From positions 7,936,001-8,000,000 of the forward strand of contig JAUJPP010000012.1 in NCBI GenBank assembly GCA_030562195.1: 64,000 bases of DNA, read 5' to 3'. The notes beneath the pieces are model-generated. The model was not told the DNA's origin. It did not search any database and saw only the letters and a program-made list of their open reading frames with translations. Position 1 is the first letter of the stretch. The number at the start of each line of letters is the position of its first letter. This DNA comes from Nipponacmea schrenckii (Eukaryota; Mollusca; Gastropoda; Lottiidae). Shown here piece after piece: positions 1 through 13,669 of the stretch. Made by a program: the position numbers and the translations under genes.

Positions 1-1118
1 CCCACAAAATCATATAGTTAATAAAAAGCTTAATACATCCATTAAACTATTTTCTTGGAAATCCGTTGTAATTAAGGGAAGAAACTCTAACATATGGTTT
101 TCCCGCGTTCTCAACCTGTACTTTTTTATTTGACCTCAATATCGTCATCGTCAGACAATGTATGATATCTAAATAGCGGTAGACCGCAATTAATATGACT
201 TAGAATGAATACTTTAACAATGACACAATTTTCAACGAATATTAACAGGGAATATTTGTTAGTATACACCGGAAATTAATTGCCATAGCACGCTTGCGCA
301 TGGATGGGATACGGTTTTTTTCCTGTTTAAGCTTGTATTACCCAGACGCGCTTTTTCTCAAATAGCACTGAATAAACGCTTGCTCACTTAAAAAAAAAAA
401 AATACCGAATATAGTTTATTTATTTATTTTTTTTTTTTTTTTATTTTTTTTTTTTTTTTGACAATTGATAAAGTGTGGGTTCATAGTTATTTAACCAATA
501 GTCAGTATTAAACACAAACATTATCTGAAGGACAAGTATATTCTAAGACTTATTATACCTTTAATAAGTTCAATTTGTTGAAGAACAGTTTAATTCAGAC
601 CGATAGCCTAATTCGACAGACGTCTGGAACTAATCGATCTTATTATAAGACTCTTAATAGATAGCATCATAGAGGTTTAGCTATGCAGTTTCCTGTATAC
701 AAACCGACAATGCATAAGACACAATGGAAAGAATGAATAGTTTTAATATGTGAATTCATTAGAAGAGACATGTGCCACTTAGCTTACCCGGTAAATGTTC
801 AAGAATCTTCTCTAAATCGTTCGACATATCTCTTAATGGTTGATAATTCAATTCACTATCACTAAGTTCATCTTGTTCCTGTACTTGATCTATGAATGTT
901 ACTCCGAAGAAATAAGTCGTGACAAGTGGTTAAGGCAAACTACTGACACAAACAAAATTGCTTCTATATCATTATATTCTTAATGAGTTATGATAATTAC
1001 AAAGTACATGCATGTATTGATAAAAATATTGCTTGTACTGGTTATCCCCAGGCAAACGTTATCCATCGATCAGTTTTAAAGATTTAAAGAAACCTTAAAA
1101 ACAACTCTGTTACATACG
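1..1118. other. 3' flank of the zinc-finger gene; no gene seen
   Basis: AT-rich sequence with an A run near 389-402 and long T runs near 426-459. On the minus strand the overlapping TTTATT words at about 414-430 read as AATAAA-type poly(A) signals, about 700 bp beyond the stop codon of the zinc-finger gene, so part of this stretch is probably its 3' UTR. No protein-like open frame or RNA gene was recognised. Confidence 0.4.
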
Positions 1119-3713
1119 CTATATGGGAGTAATGGCGTGCACAAACTTATTTTTTGAAAAATATTTTAGCAAAGGATATTTCTTAAATTTGCCTTTCCTC
1201 TGTGCTAAGGAGTTTGGGAATTCTTCTCGAACAGCTTTATTACAGGATGGACCCCATCTCACAACCTCGGGCATATTCAATGTTAGACTAACTCTATGTA
1301 GTAACAAATCTCTTGATACGTTTCCTTTGGGACAACTGATCAGTGTGTCTGAAAATACAAAAATATAGAGTACATATTTACTCAAGTTTATCTTTGAACA
1401 GCTTTATGTATCAAGTCGTCAATGCTCAGAAAACTAATCCTTCTCTTTTTTTTCCGGACCATTACCTTGAAGAGCTTCCTTCTTTCAGAACAACTGCTGA
1501 CGTTTTTATGCAAAGATGAGACCTAAGACATTCAAATTTTGGACGATATCAAAACCCGAACCTATTGATGACCCGAAACAAGAGGCTGTGCAAATTCAGG
1601 TTTATTACAGACTTCTTGTTATGTTTTATCATCTCTAAGTTGACATATAATTGATAAGGAAAGCAAATACAACAATTATAATCAACATTTGCCTACCTGG
1701 TAACGTTTCTTTAATTTTCATCATCTTCCACCATTCATTATTCTGACTTCCTTTTCCATCGGCCATGGATAAATCCGGTGTATCGATATCATGTTCAGTC
1801 CTAAAGTGATCTTTATAATCTGAAGCTCCAGCACAATACACATTACAAAAAGTACACCTAAACTGTATATCTAGATTCTCCTCACGAGATTCAGGAAGAA
1901 GACCTGTACTACCAGTAGGAAACAACGGCAGATTTAAAGATACGTCCTTATCTCGACTTTCTGTATCAATCTTAGAAACCTTCTCCTCACTGTCTAATAT
2001 TGACCCAATACTGTGTTGTTTAGGTGCTGAGTATCTAGAAAAGTAATCATCCATGGGAATCATTGATGGATAATGACTTAAAAATGGATTAATGACTTTC
2101 TTAGGCAAAGGTTCTATTATGGTATCTGGTCTTTTACATTTTCTACTAGAATCGTCTTCTGATTCTGAATCTACCCAATCATCACCATCGGCTGAACTTC
2201 TTCTCACTGGAAATGGTCGTTTTCTTTTATTTCGAATCTCAAGCTTGTCAATTTCGTTCTGTTTTTCGTTGATATCGCCCTGTTTTGATAGCTGTTTCGT
2301 TGAATCGGTTTCTGTTGGCAAAACTTTATTAAAAGTTGGAACTTTTGGCACATTGATAATTGGTAATTTCACCGAATTAGCGTTATTACTGCCTGCGTTG
2401 CTGCTGTTGGTTGCCTGTTGTTTGTTAAGATTATCTCTATAATCAATAGCTTTTCTTATGGCTGCCTTCACATTATTTGGTTCTGATTTCTGTTTACATT
2501 TATCAAAATTATTTTGATCTGCCAAACGAGCTTTAGTATGATGCTGCTGTCCATTACAATGAACTCCAAATGCTGCCTTAACTTGACACTTCCAATTACA
2601 AACTTGACAAAAATAAACAATATTACCACCTTCTCGTACCAGTTTTGTGTAGCGTCCAAACTCGGGAGTAAAACTAGGCGGAAGATCACACAGCCATCCA
2701 TTCTGTGCCGTTGTCGACGGTGAAGATGGTGATTTTTTGCTGGTATTGGTTGACGTAGACGTTGATTTACTTCTGTCTGTATGGTTTAGTCCTCCGATAT
2801 GAGATGAGCTTGTTTGCTTACCAGGTAATGAAAGATTATCACATGATTTTAAAAACTGCTCAGTAACCTTCTGAATCTGAGTAGGAACTGGTGTCGTCGG
2901 TTTACTACTACTTGTACTTGGGGTTGATTTTGTTTCTTCTGTAGATTTGGGGTCGGTTGCTGACGATTTTGGAGAATTCTGCCACAATTTACTGTACTTT
3001 AATAAATGTTCGCTCGTAATGCGACCAATATTAGTACAGGAAGCGTCATCTGAAGAAGAGCCGTCAATAGTTTTGGTCATTTCTACTGGATGACAGTTGC
3101 CATTTGTGACAGGTTTCAATAATATATCCTTATAAATATCTGAATGCTGATTCTTCATATGAAATATAAAACTTTCCACACTCGCCATATAACAAGGTGA
3201 AACCTTACACAGTTTACATTTATAACATATTTCAGCATAACTCGATAATATGGAGTCTTTAAGTCTACTATCACCAGATCTTCTCTTACTACATTTAAAT
3301 ACATTTTTCTTCAATAGACTCTTGCCTTTACCTAATACCTTAAGTCTTGCCTTATAGTCGTCATCACTCGAATACGAATCAAGATTTAGCTCTGAATTAT
3401 TCATGCCATAGGTTGACAAACTGCTAAAGTAACTATTGGGAAGAGTGTCGCTTCTCTTGGGGCCGTACTTCGGAAACCCTTCTGTCGAGTCATCAGAATC
3501 ACTTGTTGGTTTTGAAAACTGTAATGCCTTTAAATAATTATAATTTGTAGGTGATATTGATGAGTTTGAGGTTACTTCCCGCGATTCTGACGTGCTTTGT
3601 TCATTATGCTGACTTGGTTTAGGCTGATTTGATGTACTTGATTTTGAGGCATCTCCTTCACTCTCTTTATCGTCAACTGCAGGAGATGCGGGCAGTTTTG
3701 GTGAAGCAATCAT
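1119..3713 (-). CDS. C2H2 zinc-finger protein, two coding exons (about 748 aa)
   Basis: Two exons on the minus strand: 3713-1697 (ATG at 3713) and 1348-1119 (stop TAG at 1121-1119). The donor at 1696 (CCAG|GTAGGC) and the acceptor at 1349 (TTTTCAG|AC) join in phase, turning the intron read-through into ...KETLPDTLISCPKG. Three zinc fingers are visible: C166/C169/H185/H190, C369/C372/H385/H391 (six-residue His spacing, like matrin/U1-type fingers that can bind RNA or DNA), and C620/C623/H636/H641. Between them lie long Ser/Thr/Asn-rich disordered stretches and a basic RNKRKRPFPVRR cluster near residue 494 that could be a nuclear localisation signal. The last exon encodes a compact 76-residue C-terminus with hydrophobic periodicity (SRDLLLHRVSLTLNMPEVVR) that I do not recognise. 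A nuclear role in nucleic-acid binding is inferred. I cannot name an orthologue. Confidence 0.75.
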
Positions 3714-5500
3714 CTTTTTTGGTAAATATAGCTGTGCTGTTTTCTAAAATTAAAGAAACAGGCTAATTACATTATATTATGCCCCGTGTATTGAGTGATA
3801 TTGACCAGTGATAATGTGGATTAGTGATAAAGTGTATATTGATGTTTATGGTGTTATGCTGTGTGTATATACAAAATACTAAATTTTATTTAGTGCATAC
3901 AGTTCATATTGCATATCTTGTCATTAATATTTATAGTGTCAATTGTATAGAGTATTCGTTATCAAGAGTGAATTTCACCAATCATCAAATATATATCGTG
4001 CCTTTTTCAAGTGTTTATACTGCCAATACCAATATTGTTGTTTGCATTACGACGTATATTATGGTTATGCATTAACGTATAGGTGTAAGTATCTTAGTAT
4101 AAAAGTCAATTACTGTCAAATTACTTTCCTTTTGAAACGAATATACTGTATATTAAACAATGGTTATAGTCTCAAAAGTGGTGATTTATATTAAATCAAA
4201 CGACCTCTGCTGAAGGTCTGATCCAATATCAAATTCTATTTCTGTCTGACTGGTCTGGATGATCATTATAATGTACCGATTCGTTGAGATTATCAAGCCT
4301 TTTGTAAATAGCGTAGCAGACGATTTTTTTTTGTATTCATGCGATTCTCGGGTAGTACTCGGTTCTGAATTTAAAAACAAACACAAGCAATTAGTGAAAT
4401 GGATCTTTCGTGCGATCTTAAAATAATCATTACTTTCCAATTAAACTGAAATGAAATATACATTAATTACTTGAAATATTGTTCTACATAGTCACTAGAT
4501 ATTGTATAAAATCAGTCATGAACACAGACGAAAAACTCCACCAGACATGTCACAATCATTTAGATATAATTATAAATTTTGTCAATGACAAGGGAGTCGG
4601 CATCGAATATTATGCAATTGTTTACCAAGTCACGACGTAGACTATTCGCCTTTTACAATATCGATTGATGAGCTAAAACTACAGCAAAAAATCTACTTTT
4701 TACTTTTTTTGTTGAACGCGCGTGCAGACGATGCTTGAGTTATTTGCCCTGAAGTTTTTTTCTCTGTTTCATTTTATCGAATATTGTGTTATTTTGAAAA
4801 TGAAGTTAAAACATTATTTTATCGTCTAGTAAAGTCTTGAAGCAAAACATTTTATTTAAACCTGCTATTTTGATAAATTAAATATTCATAACAGTACAGA
4901 CACCAACAACAGCCTCTCACTACTAATGGTAAATACTATCCAGACAGTCATGGTAAAACAGGTTCGTGGAAACACAACATTTCAGAATACCCTATATCAC
5001 ACTATTAATAATATTTTGAAGTTTTTGAAGACACATAGTGTAATATACTTACTTGAAAATCTGGCGGGGTCGTGTTGACCTTTTACCACATGACCTCTAT
5101 AACAAACAACAAGTGGGTTCATCTCTTACATCATACATCCCACACGTGCATCAACACGAACGACAACAAAAGTTCGGTGTTGTATTCTTCCTGTTGTTTC
5201 TGGTCCGAATATATCTTGGTACACTATCAAATTGACTTGGAGTTGGTTTTCAAGCTCTTATATATTTCCCAGACACTGCATTCACAAACCTGGAAATTAC
5301 ATGTGATACAACGCTGTCTGTCTGGTTGGCTCCAATTTACGAGCCATGCGTCAAGCCGTCGAAGAAAACACACATTTCTTTTATCGAATAAAAACCACAG
5401 CTAGAAAATCGAAGAGATGGCAGACGATATAGAATGCACGCGGCGTCCCTCAGTCGTCATCGACAACGTCTGCAACTATAGCAGACGAAGAAATATAAAC
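3714..5500 (-). promoter_or_regulatory. Probable 5' UTR, first intron and promoter side of the zinc-finger gene
   Basis: Upstream of the ATG at 3713 the minus strand shows a good acceptor (TTTAATTTTAG, last base 3744), so 3743-3714 should be 5' UTR sequence of the coding exon. The best matching minus-strand donor is GTAAGT at 5052-5047, preceded by exon-like sequence from 5053 upward, giving a candidate non-coding first exon and a 1.3-kb intron. The stretch 5.3-5.6 kb is richer in CpG than its surroundings and could hold the promoter. This rests on splice consensus only. Confidence 0.3.
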
Positions 5501-6860
5501 GAATAGTGGCAAATAGTAGACAGGCGGACATAGGTTTACTGAGCGCCAGACAGGTAGGCGCCACCAATCAACCTCAACCTGGCAGCTCTAAAGGGGAGTT
5601 ATCAGCTGGGATCAATCTAACAGCCTGCTGTGTTTTAAAACCATTATTATTATCAACGCTTAATTCTCACATCAAATACTTAAATATAGTTTTATGTCGA
5701 ATATGTAATGTATTAAAACTCCTTTATTTTCTTTCTCTTTTGTCCCTTTTAAAAATATTATCTGACAGTGGCGTGTGAACTGAAGAGTATTACAGTTTTT
5801 TCATTGTGACTAAAGTGATGTACAATTGAAGTTATGTTCAATATATAACAGTTAAATTGAGTTGTATTTCGCTTTATCATGCACCACTTACATATGATTC
5901 CAAAGAATAAATGCGATCTGTGACAGAACAACACATGCTTCACATTAAATAACTGTCTTCATTTGGAATATACATTATGCCAATTTAATATTACATGTTG
6001 ATAGTTATTGATAAAAAATTAGGAAGCATCTCAAGAAATAAGAAAAAAGAACAAATGAATCTAACTTGAAAACTCTCTATAATGATATCAGTGAATACGC
6101 CCCTATACTGATTTTGAAGAATTTATCTTAATATACTGTAGAATATATTTTAGAGATATCATAACTCATACCAACTTCTTACAGGATCCTTCTTACCAGC
6201 TGGTCTTTGGCCAATCCTCTTGGAATTGATTTTTTCCGGATTATCCGTACCCATTCATAGCTGGGTCGACTGAAATTATGAGTGAAGATAAGTGAACTTC
6301 ATGGTCATCGGACTTTCACATGCCGATTGAGATCGGAACCCAAAGTCGTCATCTGCTCGAAGTTACCAAGCAAAGTATTACTGTGACTTGTACCTTGTAC
6401 CCGTTAGTGTTCTCATAATACTTGTGCTCTAATTGTTGTGACCATAATACCTTGTGAACACGTTTCTCTTAACGAACTTAACCTTATCCAAAGTATCAGA
6501 AACTGCGTGAATAAAGATATAATGCGTGGGATAAACGATATGGTATGGATGTGATGCAATGCCTTATATGACATTCATAGGCTACAGTATATTATGTGTG
6601 TAATAAAAAACAAAATATATCTCATGCATTATAGGATGATGGGGGGTGAGAGAGATAGAGATATGATCATATTGTCAAGTCGTTCGTTAGTGTAGGATGT
6701 AATATATGACATTCAAATGGTCAGTTGTAATCGATTCAAGAGTTATGAAACTTGGGAACTGTCAGAAATCCGTGGGAGTAAGTTGTAAGTAATGCAGAGA
6801 AAAATTGAAAAACACGTGCAACGTTGCTGTGAGTGAGCTCATGACACGTCTAACATTCCA
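5501..6860. other. Intergenic, nothing recognised
   Basis: No convincing coding frame, RNA gene or repeat structure was seen. A short purine-rich tract (GGGGGGTGAGAGAGATAGAG) lies near 6640. Confidence 0.4.
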
Positions 6861-6869
6861 AACAACGTG

Positions 6870-7315
6870 AACAAGCTATTGGACGATTAAATGCCAGAAA
6901 AATCTGCTCACGTCATTGCCAATGCATTAATCTGTAGTGCACGAACCGTTGAGAGTCGTTAAAACAATACTAAACAGCACTGAATCGCGCACAGAATAAC
7001 AACACCAAGATCAATATGTCCTGCGGCAACATTCTTGTGACCAATTCACCACAGCAAGTCCAGACAACTCATCAAACCATTGCCACCATCAGCAATCCAT
7101 CCTGTTCGGAATCAGCTCGCTTCCCAGAACTTGTCTTGTTTCCTTCCATACAGGGTCCTTTGCCCACTCCCAATCATCGCCAGCAACGTCTTGCATGGGC
7201 CACCCAACGACCACATTGGCGTCATCAGCTGTGGAGGATCGTGTGTTCAAAGCTGAGAGTCAGTATCGCGATGGCGATTACGAGAGTGGCGAAAAATAGT
7301 TGAACTTTTAACAGA
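6870..7315 (+). pseudogene. Decayed Tc1/mariner-like transposase fragment
   Basis: Across more than one frame the plus strand resembles a Tc1-family transposase. At 6871-6925 there is a helix-turn-helix-like phrase (QAIGRLNAR...), and at 7171-7230 a phrase like RQQRLAWATQRPHWR followed by LWRIV. Tc1 proteins have an R/W-rich segment of this type just before their second catalytic aspartate. The frame then shifts near 7250, where an ESQYRDGD-like phrase stands in the place of the DES segment. No intact catalytic triad or terminal repeats were found. This is an old, inactive remnant; the family call comes from remembered motifs. Confidence 0.45.
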
Positions 7316-7909
7316 ACAGTGCCTGGTTGAAATCGACATCTAAACTGGATCCAACTGCTTTTCATAAATGCAACAGAACTTTTAGAGTGTGGGTGCAGAT
7401 TCTAATGGTGTCTATAAATGGTTTGTGCCATTTCATAATTATACTCAAGTTGACGGGCCGTTATCACCGCACAAGGTAGACACACCTGATATTGACTTCC
7501 AGCCTCCATGTGTAAAGATCACGTGATCAGAACCTCAGTAATATACGGCAATAACTAGAAAGACAATAAAACAATCCTTTGTGTCAATTGTGTGGTTTCT
7601 TGACAATTATCTGTGTTATTGACTCTTGAATAAACAATTCACTATTTTCAGTAATTTGCTACTTTTCTTCACCTGTTCAGTATATAAATGATTGTATTAG
7701 TAACATTGATCTAATACAGATGGGATGAATGTGAGTGGTGGTATTTATGTTATGTAAATGTTTTCATTGATATGAAATATATGATATAAATACATGTATA
7801 TATATACATATGCTTGTGAATTATAAATGTATAGTTGCGATACAAGTGATGACATCGATATCACGTAAGAGCTTGTATGGTTATGATAGTAATGACATAG
7901 ATATCTTGG

Positions 7910-8786
7910 AAAGCAGGGTCTACATGATCAAACTTTTATATGATCAAACATCATCAAACTGGTGGTTTGGCTCTGTTTGACGATGTTTGACTGCCTGTCT
8001 ACACGCTCAGCATCTTTATAAATTATCAAACAAATGTTTGATAATGTTTGATGAAAACTGAAGGAAATCACCTTGCTTGCTCCCTTAAAAAGCACATCAG
8101 CCATGGGAAAATCAAGGAGTGAAATCTTAAGAGTAGCTGTACTAACATTTACCATTGCTGCTGAACGTCGGCGTCGCAAAGAAGAAGGGTCTCGTTTATG
8201 GTGTAGGAACTGGATTTCAATGAGGAAAACCCATGGGGCATATCATTGTCTCCTCAAAGAACTCGAGAAATAGGACCAGAAAAATATAAGAACTTTCTGA
8301 GGATAGACAAAGCAAGTTTTGACGGACTACTTCAAAAGCTGGTGCCCAAATAAAGCAATTATAGTGGCGAATGCTGCTGATCTTTTGTCCTGATTTGTTG
8401 TAATCTGATGACTTAGTGTCATAGAGGCATGCGTTTCATATTCTTCAATCAAGAGCTGTGTCTCCTCATAGGTCCAACATTTACCATCATCAGCCTAGCT
8501 TTCCCAGGATGTGAAAGCTGCCATTTTGTCCAGAGAAGTCACATGATCAGTTAGTCACCTGGTCAGGATCTCCTCTCCGTTTGGATAATTTACTCAAACA
8601 TCGTCAAACTGTTTGACAACAAATGGACTGGATCATTCTTCATCAAATACTGTTTGAGCATGTTTGACGTTGTTTGACGATGTTTGAAGAGAGGTCTACA
8701 CGTTCAAACATTTCATAGAAAATTTAATTTGATGATTTATGATCAAACAAAAGTTTGAAGATGTTTGATTGTGTAGACTCTGCTTT
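7910..8786 (+). mobile_element. PIF/Harbinger-like DNA element, degenerate
   Basis: The ends are inverted repeats: AAAGCAGGGTCTACATGATC from 7910 and, reading inward from 8786, AAAGCAGAGTCTACACAATC. Both subterminal zones are packed with repeats of ATCAAACATC / GATGTTTGA type. Inside, 8130-8355 on the plus strand encodes a broken protein with RLWCRNWISMRKTHGAYHCL then (after an in-frame stop at 8271-8273) NIRTFLRIDKASFDGLLQKL. This is the N-terminal signature I associate with HARBI1-type nucleases. The catalytic domain is absent, so the element is non-autonomous or decayed. No clear target-site duplication was found. Confidence 0.6.
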
Positions 8787-9880
8787 AGGAATTGTACTGC
8801 TGTTATATTGGAGCTTGTATTGTCGTGATACAAATAATGTCTTCGATATCGTGTACAATTGCTGACATGGGTATCACTTGAGAGACATTGATATCACACG
8901 CCGACATTTAGAAAAAACTATGTATAATTTATATAAAATAATTAGCACGGGAAGACTATGTATAAATAATAACAATAATACATTTCGTTATTTGACAAAG
9001 GATCGTTTTTGAAAAGATGAGGTGTCAGCAGATGGAGTGTTTTCACAGCACAATCGGACAGGAAGAACGGGGTGCTATCTCAGAGCGTGGCTTGGTTGCC
9101 GCGGTTCGTAAACAGTCAATAGACCGAGGGTTGGTCACGCTATTTGGTCTTCGGTGGTTGCACGTTTTACAATTCTCGACTTAAAAAAGGTGCACAGAGA
9201 GCGTCGAAAGAAAGAAAAAGTTTGGGAAATGGATGATTTGGTAGAGAGACAATCAAGGCAAGAACGTGAACAAGAACTGTTGCGCTTATAGTTGTGCTGC
9301 TCGGCCTATTATCGTTATTCGGTCGAACAGTGCGATATAGCATCCCTCTTTTGTGACCAAGCCTCGATCCGTGCAACATGGTGGGCGACCACTGATCGCC
9401 GGGCCTTTCTATACAGTCGCAGTGGGTCGCGCGCAAATCTGGACGAGCGCGTAGCTCAAAGAATCCGTTCTAAAAAAGATCGAGAATTGAGTATACAGAG
9501 CATCTAAATCGTATGTATGGTGGGTAAAACTTGTTCGAATAAAGATAAACGTCGAGTCCACCTTTTATTGTACAAAGTACAAATCAATCAATGATCGTGT
9601 CTCATCGTTTTTCATCCTCCTGTGGAATTAACTCTACATGTATATGATTTGTGTGAAAAGTACCATTTCAATTCATATCTTTGGTGATACGGGGCGTGGT
9701 CACCTGGCTACGGTAACATCTGATTATATTTGTCTCTAAGCCACTACATTATTTCGGAGGTTCTAAAAATTATTTGGTAATTAAGTAGTTGTTCATAATT
9801 ACACTTATATTTCCTTACGTTTTTATCGTTGTCTTATACTTTGTCCAATATTAAAAAAAAACTGGCTAATATACATAAAA
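8787..9880. other. Intergenic; GC/CpG-richer island at 9.05-9.5 kb
   Basis: Mostly AT-rich, but 9050-9500 has clearly more CpG than its neighbours. The open frames on both strands there look composition-driven rather than conserved. It could be a promoter or non-coding first exon of unc80, 5 kb upstream of its start codon; there is no direct evidence for that. Confidence 0.25.
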
Positions 9881-9889
9881 ACTACCCTG

Positions 9890-10660
9890 GATGAATGTGG
9901 TTTATCATATGGAATAAGCATAGTTTCATTAGTATTCAGTGGTTAAAATGTACAGTTTATCGAATCCTTTTAGACCAATTCTATCAAAAATGGCAAACTG
10001 ATGTACACGAATCCCCAAAAGCAATAAATTATAGAATTTTTAAAACAAAAGTAGAATTAGAACCGTACTTACTTAAATTGAACACAAAGGAACCTAACAA
10101 TAATAAAATTCAGAACCTCAAACACAAGACTCACAATTGAGACCGGTAGATGGTTTAAGATCAGAAGAGAAGATAGGATTTGCCCATTATGTAAAAGTAA
10201 AGATGTTGCTGATGAATACCATTATATCCTTGTCTGCCCCTTTTCAAAAACATAAGATTTCAATATATACCTAAGAGATACAAATACTTCCATAACAGCT
10301 TTGCATTTCACAAAATATTTAACAACAAACAATATAATAAATTAAATAAATTATGCAAATTCATCTCTATAATACTTAAACACTTTATAACCACATAGCC
10401 AATAACCTCTACTCATTTGTAATTAATTCTAATAATCCCCCTTGTAAATAAATATAAATTTCATCTATAATTCCCTGAGATATATTTGTAAATATGTATT
10501 GTATATAGTGGTATTTGTATTTACCCAACTAGCAATTTCCAAACATTTACTGTGTATGACTATCACTATTGTATTATATGTTTAATATTAATTGTATGTA
10601 TGTATGCATTTCTTAATACAGCTTACAAAGCTGTCAAAGAATAAATTCTGTTCTGTTCTG
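9890..10660 (+). mobile_element. 5'-truncated LINE (non-LTR retrotransposon) 3' end
   Basis: The stretch 9895-10260 encodes, with one frameshift near 10135, the C-terminal tail of a LINE reverse-transcriptase polyprotein. It shows the phrase ETGRWFKIRREDRICPLC followed by a DEYHYILVCP motif (C-x2-C...H...C). It is followed by an AT-rich 3' UTR ending in AGAATAAATTCTG and a short (TTCTG)n tail at about 10640-10660, as expected for target-primed insertion. The reverse-transcriptase and endonuclease domains are missing. The clade is not determined. Confidence 0.6.
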
Positions 10661-13638
10661 TTATTATTTTGTTATTTTATATTATTTGGCATTGCAGGTA
10701 ACAAGTTTATACAATCAAAATTTAAGGTTTTGGATGGATGTAAATTGGCTTGGTCTGTACAGAAACCAGCGTTGTCAGGATTATACAACTCGGGTTTAAG
10801 TTTGCATTAGAATAGCAAGCTTTCTGTGGATTTTAAATTGCTGTTGTTGGTATGGTAGGTCTTAATTGATACTGCGGATAAATTATAGGTCTGCCTCTTT
10901 TTATGGAAATTATTTATCCTTTCTTAGAATGTGATTGTTCAAATTTCGTAGTAACTACATTTTTGTTTGCATTATTGTCATTCTGATTCATTGAAATAGT
11001 TCAAGATGATTTTTATTTATTTAATTGCAAACTCTTCTGCTTGGAACTGGGGTCTGTTGTACATGGAAGAGAATTATATTTGTAGACTGTTAAATTGAAC
11101 TGTCAACTGACTATAGAATTATCGAGCCACGAGAACATATTTAAATTCTCTTATACTTGACAAGAAGGCCTGAAAAAAATATGGCACCAGAAATTCCATG
11201 TGGCAGGTTGAGAAACGATCAATATATTGGGAGACAGAAGCAGACAAGTTATTTAACTCCTAAAAGCAAGTAGCAGAAACAATACACTGTCTGACGTAAT
11301 ATTGTAGACAGATCGCGGTTGTGCTCTGATAACTTATTTTAACATTTAGTAAGCTAAAGCAAATAAAGAGCAGACAGTTCAGTACTTCCGATTTTAGTAC
11401 CCGTTGTCTGGATGTACTGGGAATATTTAGTATTGTATCATCGATAAACTCAAGGTCGCATTTTTTTTACAATCTAAGGCCACTCAATAAGAAAACCTGT
11501 TGATGCAACGGTATGGATATATACACTGTACTATTTTCAATCCGACATTCTGCGTAATCCATCATTTTCGTCTCGTTCTGGTCCTGTTGATTTAACGTGT
11601 TTAGATGTTTAAAAAACTCTTGTATTCCGACATTCTGTGCATTACTAATCAGCAAAACTCACTAACATCTATATAATCCGACATGTGGTCATTTTAAATA
11701 CGAATCACCAATAAGATATAATCGTTTATTTCATTGATAATCGGAGATCAAATCGCATGAAAGCAAAAGATCGATGAACTCAATTCTGCTGATTAATCAC
11801 CTCTGGTTAGGATCAAGGTAGTTGCCTTTAGATCAAATAGTTTGGGCCATTCTTGATTTCGTATTAAATCAGTGCAAACAATATATATTGCATATTTATT
11901 TTCTATAAATGTACCCCACACTACTTGATGCTATCTTTTTGGCATAGTTCAGCCAAATAAGAAAATTCATTTTAGCGATAAGATGTTACGTACATCGCCT
12001 TTAAATACAATTATTCATTATTCCCAAACAAACTAAACACAATGGAGCACGACCAATACGACCTATGTTTTCCTTAAAGCTATATGCCTGAATATCGGCC
12101 GTTATATGTGTTCAATGTGTGTTCATCACCGAATGCCAATAACATAACTATATGACTCTCAGGGATAGGTAAATTAATTCCAGAGTATTATATATAGTTA
12201 GGGGTGTTATAAGAGATGCTCTCCTACAGAAGCACTGGCCTAGGTCACAAGAAGAGACTATGCTACAAATTCCAGTATACATCAATTGATAAGAAATTAG
12301 CTACTTCTGGAGAAATTAACTAGATAAACAAAATAAAAAAATGCAAAACGATAGTAGTATATATAGCTTGTTATTAACCAGAAGGTTCTTATGCTAACAT
12401 ACCAAAAGATTCTGTTCCTGTGCATATAAGACGTAAATTTATAAGACCGAGAATTTGCCTTTTTTAAAACTGGATTTCTGACTGTGATTCTAGTTTTATA
12501 AATTTTATGCCTGCGCCCAGTGCACATTATCTATTGTTATAGAAACATGATACAGACAATGCATCAGATAATATGGCTACAATGTTGACATCTAATTGGA
12601 ATTATGACATAATATACCGAGACAGAATTCCTGGCAAATAGACTCGATTAGCACGGCGTTTATCATGATCATAAACTCCAGAGTATCATTTAGCTGCGTT
12701 TGACGTGTTGACTGATACAATATCTTTGAATATTTGAATTTCTGAGTCGAATCGTTTCTTATGGGATTAACCAGCGAAAATTTGAATCAACAATGAAAAA
12801 CTCTCATCGAAAATGGGGATGCAAATAAATGAAATGAATGGAGTTTTACGTCCTTCTGGAACTAATGGGCTAATGAAGACGGGCCCCGCCATGCAATTTG
12901 TAATGAGGGAAATTTAGCCAGGACAACTGCATAAGCCATCTCTTTTTGCGATTTCCATCTGTCTTGAGATCTATATTTTGCGCGGGGGCTCGGCTTAACC
13001 TGTCTTTATCTACAATGAGGTATAGAAAAGCGTCCCTTTAAATTCCTTTTGTTTTATTTGATTTGATAGTTGCTTTACGTAGCACGTACTTTTTCTGTTC
13101 TCGAAAGATTAGAAAAACATAGTTATACACTCTGGGTTGAAAATAAGTATTTTTCTGTGTCCACTTTGAGAATAAAACTCTGATCACAGAACGTGAAGTG
13201 TAGAAGTAGAAGAATTGACGTCTAAACACTGGATAGAGTAGATGAATATAAGACCATTGGCGCCATTCTCCTTGGACCTGGCTCTGATTAAATTTCAGAA
13301 GGCGTCATGTTTTCTCCATGCCCAGACATTCTGTCTATTGATATTTAAAATCTTATAGCAGTTCTAAAGAATTATACTGAAATTGAGACACGGTAACAGC
13401 GTGCCTGAAAATTTCAAATCCATCATTAAATAACAGATTAGTTGTATTCTTCGACCCACAATAACTAGAATCCTTATAAACTTGACGTTAAGTCTGGAAA
13501 TAGGAACGATTAGTTTCAAGCTATTAAATATCTCTAGCTATAGACAGTTTTTGTATCTTGGGTTATTTTCTGCTCATTACTAGTGGAATTTGAAGCATTA
13601 TCAATTAAACATGGTCGAAAATTTTAATCTCTTTATTC

Positions 13639-13669
<31 letters not shown>

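Noticed and set aside
1123..1368. Plus-strand 81-aa frame
   Set aside because: Antisense of the zinc-finger gene's last exon, whose splice and phase fit is better.
2092..2442. Plus-strand open frame opposite the zinc-finger gene
   Set aside because: Shadow of the Ser/Asp-rich coding sequence; hydrophobic composition follows from the antisense of that bias.
9167..9507. Overlapping frames on both strands in the GC-rich island
   Set aside because: No recognisable domain, no splice context; likely a by-product of composition.
12835..13010. Possible SINE or regulatory island
   Set aside because: Less AT-rich and suggestive, but no promoter boxes, tail or target duplication could be shown.
13640..13668. 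Poly(A) run as the tail of a processed pseudogene
   Set aside because: No gene-like sequence precedes it; treated as a simple homopolymer.
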